Below are positions 24,078-35,626 of a DNA stretch of 64,000 nucleotides, piece by piece; position 1 is the first letter of the stretch, and each line of letters begins with the position of its first letter. Under the pieces are notes generated by a model. It saw nothing but the letters and a program-made list of their open reading frames with translations, was not told the origin of the DNA and searched no databases. Source of the DNA: Schizophyllum amplum (Eukaryota; Basidiomycota; Agaricomycetes; Agaricales; Schizophyllaceae); contig VDMD01000034.1 of assembly GCA_007026445.1 (NCBI GenBank), positions 264,781 through 328,780 of the forward strand. The letters are read 5' to 3'. Both the position numbers and the translations under genes were made by a program.

Positions 24078-25075
24078 GGCGCAGGCGGAGGGAAAGACTT
24101 GGTAAAGGTGCTAAAGAGCGACGTAAAGAGAAGTGGGAGGCGGATTCGTCCACAAACAACGATGTCTGCCGAATTCCGGGTCGGTCGCCAGCGAGAGAGA
24201 ACGGGCCTTGAAGACTGGGAACAAGGTGTAAGCGTGACACCACCGTCGCCGTGACCCATCAGTCACAGGTGGCGCGTCAGCGTCGCAACCAACGAATTCG
24301 GGTTTCCCGACTTCGCACAACGCAGTCCGACTGACCAAGCCGCACCTTCGGGTGGTCGCCTGGGACACAGAAGCTACTCACACACGGCCAACCTTCTCTT
24401 GCTGAGTTGCCACGAAAAATCTGCAGCTCCTCGCGCTTGTCCGTTCTGTCCCCGCATCACGAAAATCTCCACGTTGTTGGTCCAAAATACGTACGCCGTC
24501 AGATGAAAATTGACCGCAGCAATCATCTCCATACAGCAGGTCTTGTTCGACTTGCATCAAGCCTCCCGGTGACCGGTCACCTTGACGTTATCGAAGGCCA
24601 TCACAGAGCCGCAGAGTAACAACAAGCCTTAGTCTTCGCCTCTTGTCCACAACCGCGCAAGGAGCTCTGGGACATACCCACGATTTCTGAATTCTAGAGG
24701 AGCTTGACTGACATCCGCGTGAGCATGGGCAAACTCAACTGGTGCCAGTTGAACCTCTGCGAGAGGAATCGGCTTGTACAACGTCTTCCACGGTGCTAGT
24801 ATACACAAAGCCATGTACCATCCCTCTATCTCCACCCTCCCCACTCGTCGCGACCCCCAGCTGCAGTAGATGCAGCCAATATTTAGGCATATGATGGCGC
24901 GCGCGCCGCCTGTGTTGAACAGCGCCCTTTCCCTTGAGATCGCCGTACTTAAACCGTCGTGGCCACATGTAGACCATCACCGTCATCGTAGAGTGCATCG
25001 GGGGACTACCTGATGAAGATAGCGGGCCATGTGTTTGCAGTTCGTTGAGAACCTCTGAGAATCATTATCGTCCAT
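24078..25075. other. 1 kb FKS1 upstream region / C1-THF synthase 3' flank
   Basis: No supported gene. Short open frames (minus 24629-24844, 24735-24998) lack family features. A matched pair CGGTGACCGGTCACC at 24569-24583 is nearly palindromic and could be a regulator site or a hairpin in the FKS1 upstream sequence. Confidence 0.45.
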
Positions 25076-28000
25076 CTAGAAGAGCCCGACGACTTTGCCC
25101 GTCTCCGGGTCGAGTCCGACCTCCCAGAAGCCTGCGTAAAGGTTAGCAGGGTGTCAGAAAGGAAGAGCAGAGAGAGCGAAGGATGGAGAGGGGAAGGGTG
25201 GCGCGGGGAGAATGAGTGTCGTTAGGCTTACCAGGGCGCGTCCCGAGACCCGGCATGGTCTGCATGTCGCCGAGGAGCGGGTACAGGAAGCCTGCGCCGG
25301 CGGATAGGCGGACGGCCCGGATGGGCACGGTAAACCCAGTCGGCACGCCCTTCAACTTCGGGTCGTGCGAGAACGAGTACTGCGTCTTCGCCATGCAGAC
25401 TGCCAATGCCTGTCAGCACCGAGCCCACATCGACCCCAACAAGCAGACGTACTGGGAAGCGCACTGTACCCCTGCCGCGAGTAGGTATCCACCTGCTTCT
25501 GCGCCAGCTCGCTGAGCTGAATGCCGTCCGCACCATAGATATCCTTGCAGATGATCTCGATCTTTTTCTCGATCGGCAAGTCCAAGTCGTAGAGGAACTT
25601 GAAACCGGAGTCGCCCTCGCACGTCTCGATAACCGCCTCCGCGAGCGCGCGGGCGCCCTTGCCGCCCTCAGCCCAGTGGTTGCTCACCACCGCCGCGTCT
25701 GCGCCCGCCGCAAGCGCCTCCTGACGCACCAACTCCAGCTCCGCCGGCGTGTCCGACCTGCGGCGCATCAGTCAGCCTTGGGCCTTACAAACGCATACAC
25801 AGCAAAAAGTGACTTACGCGAACTGGTTAATCGCCACGATCACCTTGATCCCGAACTTGCGCGAGTTCTCGATGTGCTTGGCGAGGTTCTTGCAGCCCTC
25901 CTTGAGCGTCGCAAGGTCCTCCTTGGTGTACGTGTCCGCAAGCGCCTTGCCCGGCGACACGTCCGGCCCGCCACCATGCATCTTAAGCGCACGCGTCGTT
26001 GCCACGATCACCGTCGCGTCCGGCTTCAGCCCGCTCACCCTGCACTTGATGTTGCAGAACTTCTCCATGCCCATGTCCGCGCCGAACCCGCCCTCCGTGA
26101 GCACATACCCCACGCGCGATGCCTCGTCGCCCTCCTCGGTACCCGCGAGCTTCAGCGCGACCTGGTCGGCGAGGATGGACGAGTTGCCGTGCGCGATGTT
26201 CGCGAAGGGGCCGGCGTGCACGAAGACGGGCGTGCCCTGCAGCGTCTGCATCAGGTTTGGCTTGATCGCGTCCTTGAGGAGGACGGCGAGAGCGCCGGAG
26301 ACACCGATGTCGTCGGCCGTGACTGGCTCGCCCTGCTTGCTCGTCGCGACGACCATCTTGCCGAGGCGATCGCGCATGTCTTGCAGGCCGGTAGTGAGCG
26401 CGAGGACAGCCATGCACTCACTGGCAACCGCGATGTCGAAGGCCGCCTCGCGAGTGTGGCCCTGCTCCGTCGCTGCCTGACCAATCGTGATCTTCCGCAA
26501 GTACCGGTCATTGGTGTCGAGCACGCGGTTCCAGGTGATGGTGTCCTTGTCGATGTCAAGGCGGGCAAAGCGAGTGATCTCCTCAGGCGTGAGGTCATTC
26601 GGGTCCGTCTTGGTGATGCCGAGCTTCTCCAGACGCTTGAACATGAGCGGCGCAAACTCGCGCTTGCCCTTCTTCGTCGGCACGAGACGGCTGTACAAAG
26701 CCTTGTCCGTCTGGGTGGACTCGTGGAAAATGCGGGCATCGAGCGCGGCTGCCAGCAGGTTGTTGGCAGCCGTGACAGCGTGGATGTCTCCCGTCAAGTG
26801 AAGGTTGAACTACACACCATGCTCAGCAATGCATCGCACGCCAGTCAAAGATGTGCGCACCTCGTCCATAGGAATGACCTGACTGTATCCGCCACCTGCC
26901 GCACCTCCCTTGATGCCGAACGTGGGACCCTGGCTAGGCTGGCGCACGCAAGCAAATGCCGGGCGTCCAAGTTCTGCACCGAGCGCCTGCGCAAGACCAA
27001 TCGTCGTTGTAGACTTGCCTTCACCCAAAGGTGTAGGTGTGATACTGAAACCGTCCATGAGTAACGTTGATCGAGCACAAGTAGCCTGCGAACTAACCCA
27101 GCAATGACAATGTACTTGCCATCCTTCCGGTGCGCCAGACGCTCCAAAACGGAGAGGTCCACCTTAGCCTTGTACTGCCCATAGCTCTCAAGCTCGCTGG
27201 GCAAAAGACCAATCTCCTGCGCAAGCGTCGTCACAGGTTTCGGCGTCTGTGCCATCGAGATCTCCACGTCCGTCGGGACCTTCTCCAGCACCTCGAGCTT
27301 AAGCGGCTTGAGCTTGCGCGACCGCGCCTTCTCCCAGAGGCGCTCCGCAGAGATGAAGGTGTTGTCCATGAGCATAGCCACAGTCATCGGGCCCACGCCG
27401 CCGGGGACGGGAGTGATGTGCGAGGCGGCCTGAGAGGCGGCGCCAAACTCGAAGTCGCCGACCATGCGCTGGCCGCTCTTCTTTGTCTCGTCGGGGACGT
27501 AGTTGATGCCAACATCTATAACGACGGCGCCGGGCTTGATCCAGGATCCCTTGACGTATTCGGCCTTGCCTACAGCGGAAACAACGATGTCGGCGTTTTT
27601 CACCTGCGGAGGATTAGAGGATGGAGTAGAATCGTTATGGAAGACGCACAATGGACTCGATGTTCTTGGTGCGGCTATGACACTGGGTGACCGTGGCATC
27701 CTTGTTCCTCAGCATCGAGGCGACGGGGCTGCCGACAATGTCGCTGCGACCAAGGACTACTGCATTAGCGCCGGAAATTTCGACACCAGTGGTCTCGAGC
27801 AGGCGAATGACAGCGGAGGGCGTGCACGGGGCGAACAGGGGCTTGGAGTCGCGCGAAGAGAGATGACCGATGTTGTACGCATGAAATCTGTATACTGTGA
27901 GATGCGTTCCGGGCACACGATCTATGTACATACCCGTCGACGTCCTTCTCTGGGCTGATCGCCTCCGTGACGGTGCGTTCACCGTGCGCACCAACGTGGG

Positions 28001-28370
28001 GCCCGAGGGGAAGCTGAACCAAGATACCGCTGACCGCCTCATCGGCGTTCAAACGTTGCACGACCTCAACGACCTCTTCCGTGGTCGCGCTCTCCGGAAG
28101 TGCGACGTGCTTGAATGCGATGCCGACCTCCTGCGCGGCCTTGGACTTCATGCGCACATACACGGCCGAGTCCGGGCGCGCGCCGGCCTGCACGATGGCG
28201 AGCTGGGGCGTGAAGCGGGGAAAGCGGGCACGCATCGATGCGATCTTGGCCGCCACATCCTCGCGCACCGACCTGCGCGTGTTCAGAGACGCACTGGTAA
28301 AAATGTGTGCAACTCACTTCGCGATCGCGGTGCCGTCAATGATCTTCGCCGAACCTGCGTCCGTCGCCAT
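25076..28370 (-). CDS. ADE3: C1-tetrahydrofolate synthase (trifunctional)
   Basis: One polypeptide with methylene-THF dehydrogenase, methenyl-THF cyclohydrolase and formyl-THF synthetase activities, supplying one-carbon units for purines and other pathways. The N-terminal domain shows [15 protein letters not shown] (the Tyr/Lys catalytic pair), [41 protein letters not shown] and [15 protein letters not shown]. The synthetase domain shows [19 protein letters not shown] (ATP loop), [27 protein letters not shown] and [16 protein letters not shown], ending [15 protein letters not shown]. Every exon joins in frame, unlike neighbouring FKS1. ATG 28370 gives a cytosolic form ([13 protein letters not shown]). 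An in-frame ATG at 28427 adds a basic leader that resembles a mitochondrial presequence. Confidence 0.95.
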
Positions 28371-28427
28371 CCTACGCGAAAGAAAAGAGAGGGAGCGGGC
28401 GAAGGGCCGCCATTGTCCGAGAGACAT
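28371..28427 (-). other. possible mitochondrial presequence extension of C1-THF synthase
   Basis: An open in-frame extension upstream of the main ATG reads MSLGQWRPFARSLSFLSRR, rich in Arg/Ser with no acidic residue. Leaky scanning from ATG 28427 to ATG 28370 could give mitochondrial and cytosolic isoforms from one gene, as happens for several fungal enzymes. Not tested. Confidence 0.45.
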
Positions 28428-29271
28428 ATGATCGGGCGCAGTTTGTTGGCGTTTGACTGAAGGCTCCGACGCTAGAGATAAGATGGGACCGCGGCGAGAT
28501 AAGGAGGAGAACAAGGCGCGGCCAGTTGGCGATGTTTGTCCTTCTTATATGCAGGACAAATCCTCCGCCGTAGTCGAGGTGACTGACGCGATTGAGGGCA
28601 CAGTTCTTCCGCTGCAGGCTGCCAGGAAACGCGCCGTTGAATCCTTCGGCCGATGCGCGGACAATTCGGAATGAGGAGAGACAGGCGCTCACTTTCTTCT
28701 AAGCCGCCTGACCCAAGGGGTGAGTGAACGCAGAACCTGCTCTATACAACGGGAGCGCACCAGCTGCATGCCGGGAAATTTTAATGAAGGAAGAAGGTCG
28801 GAGAAGACGTCGACGGGTCAGCGCCCGGACGCGTCGGACTCACCGGACCGCAACCGCGACGCGTCCCTCCCTCTCATCCTGCTCTCATCATGACTTTGAC
28901 ATTCCCAAGCTGCATCACTTCTTGTTCCTGTACGGTCTCGCAGTGTGGATAGCTTCAGTCAGCCGCTTATGGAAGACCAAGATGTCTTATTGCTGTAGAA
29001 GGGCCATCAGCTGCGCAGGCCTTTATGACCTCTTCGCGCCCATGCTCACCATACACAATTCACAGGCGGCGCGCTGAACCCTGGGTGAGCCTAGAAGATG
29101 TCATACGCACCTAGCCATATGATCGTTGGACCTCACTCGTTTTTGGGCCACCTTTATGGACTTTATGACCGCCTCGTGTTCATTGTCCTACCCCGCCATT
29201 CGTCATGTTCGCCTATATCAAGCTCGACGTCTTTGCTCTCCAGTTATCAATCACACCCCACAAGAAACACA
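28428..29271. other. divergent promoter region, C1-THF synthase and MYND B
   Basis: Head-to-head spacer of about 840 bp. It holds two CTTTATGACC words (29021 and 29161), the second inside a 21-mer shared with MYND gene C. No coding feature is supported. Confidence 0.5.
29157..29177 (+). promoter_or_regulatory. shared 21-bp element upstream of MYND B
   Basis: TGGACTTTATGACCG followed by CCTCGT, 115 bp upstream of the MYND B ATG. It matches the sequence 104 bp upstream of the MYND C ATG at 20 of 21 bases. Could be a retained regulator site or simply duplicated promoter sequence. Confidence 0.5.
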
Positions 29272-31053
29272 ATGAGTGCCTCACAACTGTCGGCCTCCGA
29301 ATCGAACGCGAGCTAGCCAAAGCCCACGGCTCAGGTTACCTTACCCTGCCTTCATCCTTCATACACTCTCGACTCTACAAGACAGCCCTACGCGGCCTAG
29401 ACATGACCACCATTCCCGAGCAGAAGCCTTACACGGACGACGACTGGAAGAGCGTCTTGAAGGCCCTCGATGGCCTCTTCTCGTTCAATCACATCCTTGA
29501 AGCCGCCTTCAACAACGGGTCGCCGGCCAGCCGCGCCAAGATCATCAAGGATATCATACCTCGCGCTTGGGAGTGGATGCTGTTCTTTCACCCTGACTCG
29601 GGCGGGTACTGCGATGGCGACAAGGACATGCTCACCGTAGCTGCAACGGGCTTTCACTGGACGGTTCTGGGCCTTGGGAACTCCGAAGAATGCTGCCTCC
29701 GCACTCTCATCGCCGTTATCTTTCGCCTGGTACGCCTACCGGAGGGCTGCGACGCTATGCGAGCTATACCAGGCTCGATACGGCCCATCTATAGTCTTTG
29801 GCGCGCTGCTTCCCGTCATGCATATAAGCCCATACCATACCTCGACGGGCTGGCGGCCTGCGCGATGACTGCCTGCTCCTATCTCTGCGCCGGTGTCGAA
29901 GAGAGCCCTGTACGCTTAGAACTTGCGGACGAGGTGGCGTCTAGAGGTCCCACGGAAGGACAATATCTTAGCAAACGTCTGCGCACCCTGCTTGAAGAGC
30001 CGCATAATTTCGGAGACATCTTGAACCACACCCAGTTCGTTGCGCTCATTGTCGCGCACCGGGAGAAACCTCGACCTCATCTCCGGGGTGTGCTATGGCT
30101 CATCGGTGCCGCGATCCGCGCCACGGAAGGTCCTAGCGCGCAGCGATATGCGCAGGCTCTTGTGTCGCCCGCTGGCAAGGACATCCGCCACGAGCACATT
30201 AGGAGCTGTCTGCGCTTGCTCACCGACTTGCGATCAGAGCTGCACGGCGCAACTGATATCATCCGACTCGTCAAGAGCGGTATACTTCATGGCCTCTGGT
30301 CGACTCTGCACCAGTTTCCGATGAGCACCCTCGGCGCCATGGTCGTGGAGAACCTGGACCACCTGTTCAAACCCGCGCTGATCTTCCCGTCGGTCGTCAA
30401 GGCCGTGCTTATGTCCTTTGCGCGCGATTCATTGGAGGTGCATGTGCCGGACCGCCTGGGGTTCGGGGCGTGGAACGATTTCGGTGCCCTGCTCTGCGAA
30501 CGCATGCAAACCGCGACATTGTTGACGAAGAAGATCAAGGACATGCAGTACTGCCATAATAAAGAGGTATGGCTCCTTCTCTTGCTCAACGTTCACACCT
30601 TCACGAAATCTGTGCAGTGTCAATCCGCGGGTCAGCATCTGAGGCGTTGCCCGTGTGGCGACGCCTTCTACTGCTCCAAACCATGCCAGGCTGCGCACTG
30701 GTCTCAACACCGGGACCATTGTGATCAGCGTACGTTCGCCTCGCCGCCCCCTTTAGTGGCAGTCCCGACTCACCTCCACCCCAGTGCTCCTCACAGAGGT
30801 TCCCGTCCACAGCACCGCCCGCCAATTCGACTGGTATTTCATCCGCCACTGCGCGCGCGAGGATGCGCGGAGAATGCTGCACCTTGGAGGGGATTGTGAC
30901 GCGGTGGTAGTCGATTACACGAATGCAATGGGGGAGGGGGACACGGTGCAGTGGTTGGATACGCAGTCCAATGCGCGGAAGACCATCGTGAGCGCGAAGA
31001 TCGCGATGGGCCGTATGATTACCATTGCGGTCTTTGGTAGAGTGCACTTGTAG
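29272..31053 (+). CDS. MYND-finger protein, paralog B (most complete copy)
   Basis: First of three tandem MYND genes and the best preserved. Family blocks: RIERELAKAHGSGYLTLPSS, LYKTALRGLDMTTIPEQKPY, WKSVLKALDGLFSFNHIL, RAWEWMLFFHPDSGGYCDG, EECCLRTLIAVIFRLVRLPE, DIIRLVKSGILHGLWSTLHQ. The finger is built across an intron as YCHNKE then CQSAGQHLRRCPCGDAFYC, SKPCQAAHWSQHRDHC. After a second intron the tail runs STARQFDWYFIRHCAREDAR to a TAG at 31053. ATG 29272 fits the paralog starts, but one base appears missing near 29293-29296: the ATG frame stops at 29316 while the homologous frame runs on. MYND fingers mediate protein contacts; no enzymatic domain (such as SET) is present. Function unknown. 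Confidence 0.8.
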
Positions 31054-31505
31054 ACAGCGTATACTGTATGTACTCGGAAGACTACACTTACTAGAAACTT
31101 GTGTAGAGAACGTGTATACTTATTTAGTTTTGAGCCGGGCCTAGTCGTCCAACGTGGTCACGCGTGACATGCCATGTTTCTTGGAACTTTCACTGCCTGA
31201 GATGCGACAAAGTGCTCTGGCATCCCCAGCACCGGCGCCTGAGGCCTGAAGGCCTGAGGGCCTTCTGTGATGAGTTGGTGTGTGTAGAATGCCGGAATGA
31301 AGGCATAAACGGCGGCGCATGCATAGCCCTTGCACGAGGCACTGCACAAACGATCGCCACATTCCGGAGCCAATGGCCATATACTTATCGAGCTTACCGG
31401 TGCGCAGCCTTTTATGGCCTTTGTGGCCCCATCGGCACGAAGACGAAGAAACATTGCTGACCATATGACATGATTTCAGGCTATGCATCTATGACCGTCC
31501 GCGTG

Positions 31506-31526
31506 TGGACTTTATGACCGTCTCGT
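31506..31526 (+). promoter_or_regulatory. shared 21-bp element upstream of MYND C
   Basis: TGGACTTTATGACCG followed by TCTCGT, 104 bp upstream of the MYND C ATG, with a related TATGACCGTC word just before it (31489-31498). Differs from the MYND B copy at one base. Confidence 0.5.
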
Positions 31527-31528
31527 CA

Positions 31529-31534
31529 TATAAG
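31529..31534 (+). promoter_or_regulatory. TATA-like element of MYND C
   Basis: TATAAG 81 bp before the ATG and directly 3' of the shared 21-mer. MYND D has TATAAAAG at a similar distance (86 bp), which supports both. Confidence 0.45.
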
Positions 31535-31609
31535 AAGTCAGGCGTCGCTTCGCACCAAACCTTCTCTATCCACACTCGCTCCAGCGCTCACGGTCATTCA
31601 TAGATTACG

Positions 31610-33205
31610 ATGAGCACCTCGTCAGCCTTCCACAGCTTTTACATCCAGCGCGAGCTCAGTCGCGTCCGTGGATTACACGAACTCACTCTTCCCCAAGGCT
31701 TCGTCTCTTCGCGTCACTACAAGGCGACTCTGCGGGCTCTAGACAAGTCCACGATCCCCCCTCAAAATCCATACTCGGCTGAGGACTGGCTAAACATTAT
31801 GAAAGCGCTTGACGGCTTGCATGGCGTCCGACACATCGCCCAGGCTCTCATGGACGAGAAATCCCCCACCATCCGTACCAGGATCACAAACGACCTTTTA
31901 CCGCACATGTGGGACTGGCCACTCTGGTTCCTACCGACCGCGAACAACTACGACGACGGCAAAAGCGATGTATATGCCCTCGGCAGAGAACGCTATCACT
32001 GGACCTCGGTTCAGATGGGCCATGGCCCATCCATTGTATCGTCCGAAGAATCCTGCCTCAACGCTGTGAAGGCCGCCCTCTATCGGCTGGTACGATATCA
32101 GGAGGGCGCCGCGGCCGTGCGGGCAATGCCAGACTCTGTGCAGGTCACCTACGATCTGTGGCGCTGTGCGTCTACGCGTCTGCCGTATGATTCCGCACCT
32201 GACGATCCGGATCATGCACCTGACGTGGCAACAATGGCGCTCAGCTCGTTATTGATTCTCTGCAACGACAACCCGGACGACCTCGGCTTCCAGCGTCTCG
32301 TAAGAGAAATAGCCTCCAAAAGACGAGCGGAAGGACGTGTCATCACCAAGCGCATGCGTGACCTGCTACGCGCACAGCCCCGGAACTATGCAGACATCGT
32401 GGTGCACACCCAATTCGTTGCGCGCATCTCGGCTTCGAAGGCGTCAAAGGACGTCCGACCGCTATTGCGTCCTATTCTCTGGCCTGTCGGGACTGCACTA
32501 TGCGTAGCTGAGGAACCCGGCGCGCGCCAGTGCGCAATATTCAATCTCTATACTCCTCTTGCCAGGTTGACCGGTGCGGAGCCCAGCTACTCAATGGCCT
32601 CCGTATATTCCTCGACCTGCGCAATGAACTCAAAGTTACGCCCGACATGATCAAGCTCATGAAGACTGGGCTGCTGCGAGGTATTTATGCTGCCCTGCAC
32701 CTCCTTCCTGCTGGAAGCTCTTTCGACAGATACGTGAGTAATTCAGCGTTCTGACTCAACACATACTTGACCGACTTTACAGTGTCCCAACATGAGCACC
32801 AAACTGAAGCGATGCCCGCGCGGCGATGTCTTCTACTGCTTAAAGGAATGCCAGACCACACATTGGCCGCAACATAGGGCATTTTGCAAACGACGTAAGC
32901 GACTCACGACATGCATTGGCTCAATTCCGGGTAGTTATCTTCCCACCATAACGCTTGTTGCTCCCTGTACAGCTCGCTACTTTGACTGGTACTGGCCACC
33001 TATGTACATTTCCTTAGGTATTGAAACTTGCTTGCTTTACCAGAGGTCAAAGGACCGTTGCGCACTGACTTTCTTGAAACGCCGGGCAAACGACAGGAGA
33101 CAAAGAGCAAGAAGACATTTCTCGAATGAGACTGCGCGTTTTCGTGCTGACCTATCATCAAGGGCAGATGACGAGGATGTCGACGCCAAAACAGTAGTCT
33201 TTTGA
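31610..33205 (+). pseudogene. MYND-finger protein, paralog C (degraded copy)
   Basis: Second tandem MYND gene. The N-terminal half is clear: STSSAFHSFYIQRELSRVRG, GFVSSRHYKATLRALDKSTI, WLNIMKALDGLHGVRHIAQA, EESCLNAVKAALYRLVRYQE. One base seems missing near 32565-32580, after which LRIFLDLRNELKVTPDMIKL and GLLRGIYAALHLLPAG continue in another frame. Then about 70 residues present in paralogs A, B and D are absent. The coding sequence jumps through an intron (after FDRY) to CPNMSTKLKRCPRGDVFYC, LKECQTTHWPQHRAFC. The deletion removes the first zinc cysteine pair region (YCHNKE in B), and CPCG has become CPRG, so the finger is probably not functional. The tail ARYFDWYW is recognisable, then diverges. 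The deletion and lost cysteines are not explained by single-base errors. Confidence 0.6.
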
Positions 33206-33822
33206 TCAATTCTGTCTCATTGCCTGCACACCTTTTATATTCTTGCCTCGCGCCCGTACCGAGGCCTCTCGCCACTCAGGTTTTGGCTTGCAAAGCCCTG
33301 AGTCACAGTTATCCTTTCCCTTGCCTTGAGGTAACCTATGTTCATAGTATATGTATTCTTCGTGGTCGTCTTTTACCGCTCTACGCTCGGGCCTGGCCAG
33401 CCAGTTGCACCCTTCCCTTCGTACAAATTCGAGTCCCTTCTTGAAGTTTGACCTTAAGTTCAACATGTTGTCACATGACTCGGAATTCTCCGAATGTGAC
33501 CCAGCCCGGCTTTCGGCGCCAATGGTTTTATCTGCGACGCTATTTTGACCTCGCCGCCACAGTCCAACAGCAACACGTACTAAGCCACAATGCACACGCC
33601 GGACATTCATCTCCTCTTCCATTTGTCCAACATGCGGGGAAGACCTGCCATGATGAATTGTGATGACTCGGCTCGCCCGTTATATGACCGACGTTAACCG
33701 ACCATTGTTCCTCGTCATCACACACGAGGTCGCGTGTATAAAAGACAAGCGTCGGCATGGTAAGCACAGTCCTGTCCTCTCCACAGCCTCGCCACACCGC
33801 TCACGCCACAACCCAGTCGAAC
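33206..33822. other. spacer between MYND C and MYND D
   Basis: A 617 bp spacer. A TATATGACCG word at 33681 recalls the element upstream of B and C. Open frames on both strands lack family matches. Confidence 0.5.
33737..33744 (+). promoter_or_regulatory. TATA box of MYND D
   Basis: TATAAAAG, 86 bp upstream of the MYND D ATG, in the usual place for a fungal core promoter. Confidence 0.55.
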
Positions 33823-35626
33823 ATGAGTAACCCGAGATATCTCAACCTGCGTGTCTTGCACACGCTCAGCAAGTACAGAAGTGGCGATGGAGCCTCCGGC
33901 GTACCGCCGCACTTTCTACGTTCCAAACTCTACCAGGAGGTTCACAGCCATCTCGATAAAGGACTCATTCCCAAGGAACAGCCATTCGGTCGCAGTGAGT
34001 GGCAGAATATCGTTCAGGCGATGGACAGTCTCTTCGCCATCAACCACATGCTGCGCGCCGCTAAACATCCCGACACGCTTGACGCGGTTCAGCACGAACT
34101 CATGGAAGATGCCATCTCGGCCCTCTGGGACTGGATATATTCCTGCACCCTGACGCGGGCAACTGCGACGAGGAAACCTTCGAGGCGGCGCTGACGCGCT
34201 ACGGCTGGAGGCCATTAGGCGCCAAAGACTGGCTCGTCCACGCCCTTCGCGAGACGTTCTGCCTTCTCACGGTTGATTCCGTCGGTATGGCGATGACGGG
34301 CGCCATCCCTGGGGTCACCTCGTACCTGTACGACTTCTGGTGGAGTCGCACCCGCTGCCTCGCCAGCAACGAGCCCGCCGATATAATCACACCTTGGTTT
34401 CTGCAGACTCTCCTTGGCTTTAGTACCAGGAACCACGACGTCAAGCTTCGCGTCGCGGACGAGGTCCTATCGAAGGGCGCTGCCAATTTTCGTGCTCTCA
34501 TACACCGTCTGCGAAATATCCTCCGCATGCGGAACCCCAACTTCCACGAGATGGCCTGCCTCATCGAACTCCTCGCCGCACTCAGCTATTCCAATACCGT
34601 CAAGCCACTTCTGCGGGATGCATTATGGCTTCTCGGACCTACAATGGCCAAGATCGACCATCCTGCTGCGGTTGGGTATGACGCCGCCTTCATGCACATG
34701 TCCGACATGCCGGGCGAAGAACACCCGACCCTCCAGGCATTCTTAATCAACTGCTATGTGGTTCTAGCAAACTTGAAGTGCCAACTTCGTGGCGTGCGAG
34801 ACGTCGTCCGTATCGTGCGCGGTGGGGTTCTGCGCGGTCTTTACCTGTCTATGGAGCGCTTCCCCGAGCGAAACGAAGATATCTGTATTGTGGTGCAGGC
34901 ATTGCGATTCGTTATCGGTCCGACCGTCGTCTTCCCCACCGTGGCAAAAGCTGTTTCTGCTGCTATAGACAAGGATGGCTTGCCCTGGCATGTAGAAGGG
35001 AGACTGGCATCACACGAAGCTTGGAACGGGTTGTGTGATCGCCTGCGCGAGCTGGCAGTGATGAGGAGCGCGTTCAAGGTGGAGGAGAAGGCTCTGCGTT
35101 ATTGTCATCATGAAGTGGTACCTTGCAGGCGCTCTCGAGTATGAGAAATGTTCGCTGACACCATTCGCAGTGCCAGAATACTCGGTTCAAGCTCAAGCGA
35201 TGCCCCTGCGGGAACGTCTACTACTGTTCTAAGTTTTGCCAGGCGGAGGACTGGCCGCGGCATCGTTCATGTTGTGATTTAGGCGAGCATCCGCATTCCT
35301 ACTTACTGATTACTCTGCTCAACTATTTTCTCGCAGCCTTCCTGCCAGACTCGACGTTTCTCGCTGAGCGCCAGTCCGAATACCACTTCATCCGTTACCG
35401 TGCGCGCATAGATATGTCCAGCAAGGTCGCTCAAAAGCCCTCGCAAGGAACCCTTGTGGTCAATTACAAGACAATAGTACCCAACGTGGAAAGATGCGTC
35501 ACCGCATGTGGGGTACACAATCGCAGGGGCTCAGAGAAATTCTGCTACGTACACGTCGGCATCGGGGCGGAAGGGTTAGGCGAAGACTCAGAGGCCATGG
35601 AGACGATTTTGCTGATACCGATATAA
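33823..35626 (+). CDS. MYND-finger protein, paralog D
   Basis: Third tandem MYND gene. Blocks: SNPRYLNLRVLHTLSKYRSG, VPPHFLRSKLYQEVHSHLDK, WQNIVQAMDSLFAINHMLRA, DAISALWDW, GWRPLGAKDWLVHALRETFC, AIPGVTSYLYDFWWSRTRCL, VRDVVRIVRGGVLRGLYLSM. The finger is RYCHHEV joined across an intron to CQNTRFKLKRCPCGNVYYC, SKFCQAEDWPRHRSCC, so all expected cysteines are present. The tail SEYHFIRYRARIDMSS matches the C-terminal block of B. One base appears missing near 34134-34142: ALWDW and FLHPDAGNCDEETF lie in different frames with no splice signal. Apart from that the gene is complete and paralogous to A and B over its whole length. Function unknown. Confidence 0.8.

Larger units (their letters stand above)
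31054..31609. other. spacer between MYND B and MYND C
   Basis: A 556 bp tandem-gene spacer holding the MYND C promoter elements. The minus frame 31141-31488 and the plus frame 31164-31460 mirror each other and match no family. Confidence 0.5.

Noticed and set aside
25406..27064. A 552-codon open frame on the plus strand
   Set aside because: Exact antisense of the C1-THF synthase coding sequence; low-complexity Arg/Leu/Val composition and no family features. An effect of GC-rich codon use.
11830..35626. Programmed ribosomal frameshifting in the MYND genes
   Set aside because: The same kind of break occurs in unrelated genes such as FKS1 and PheRS, at different sequences, with no shared slippery site.
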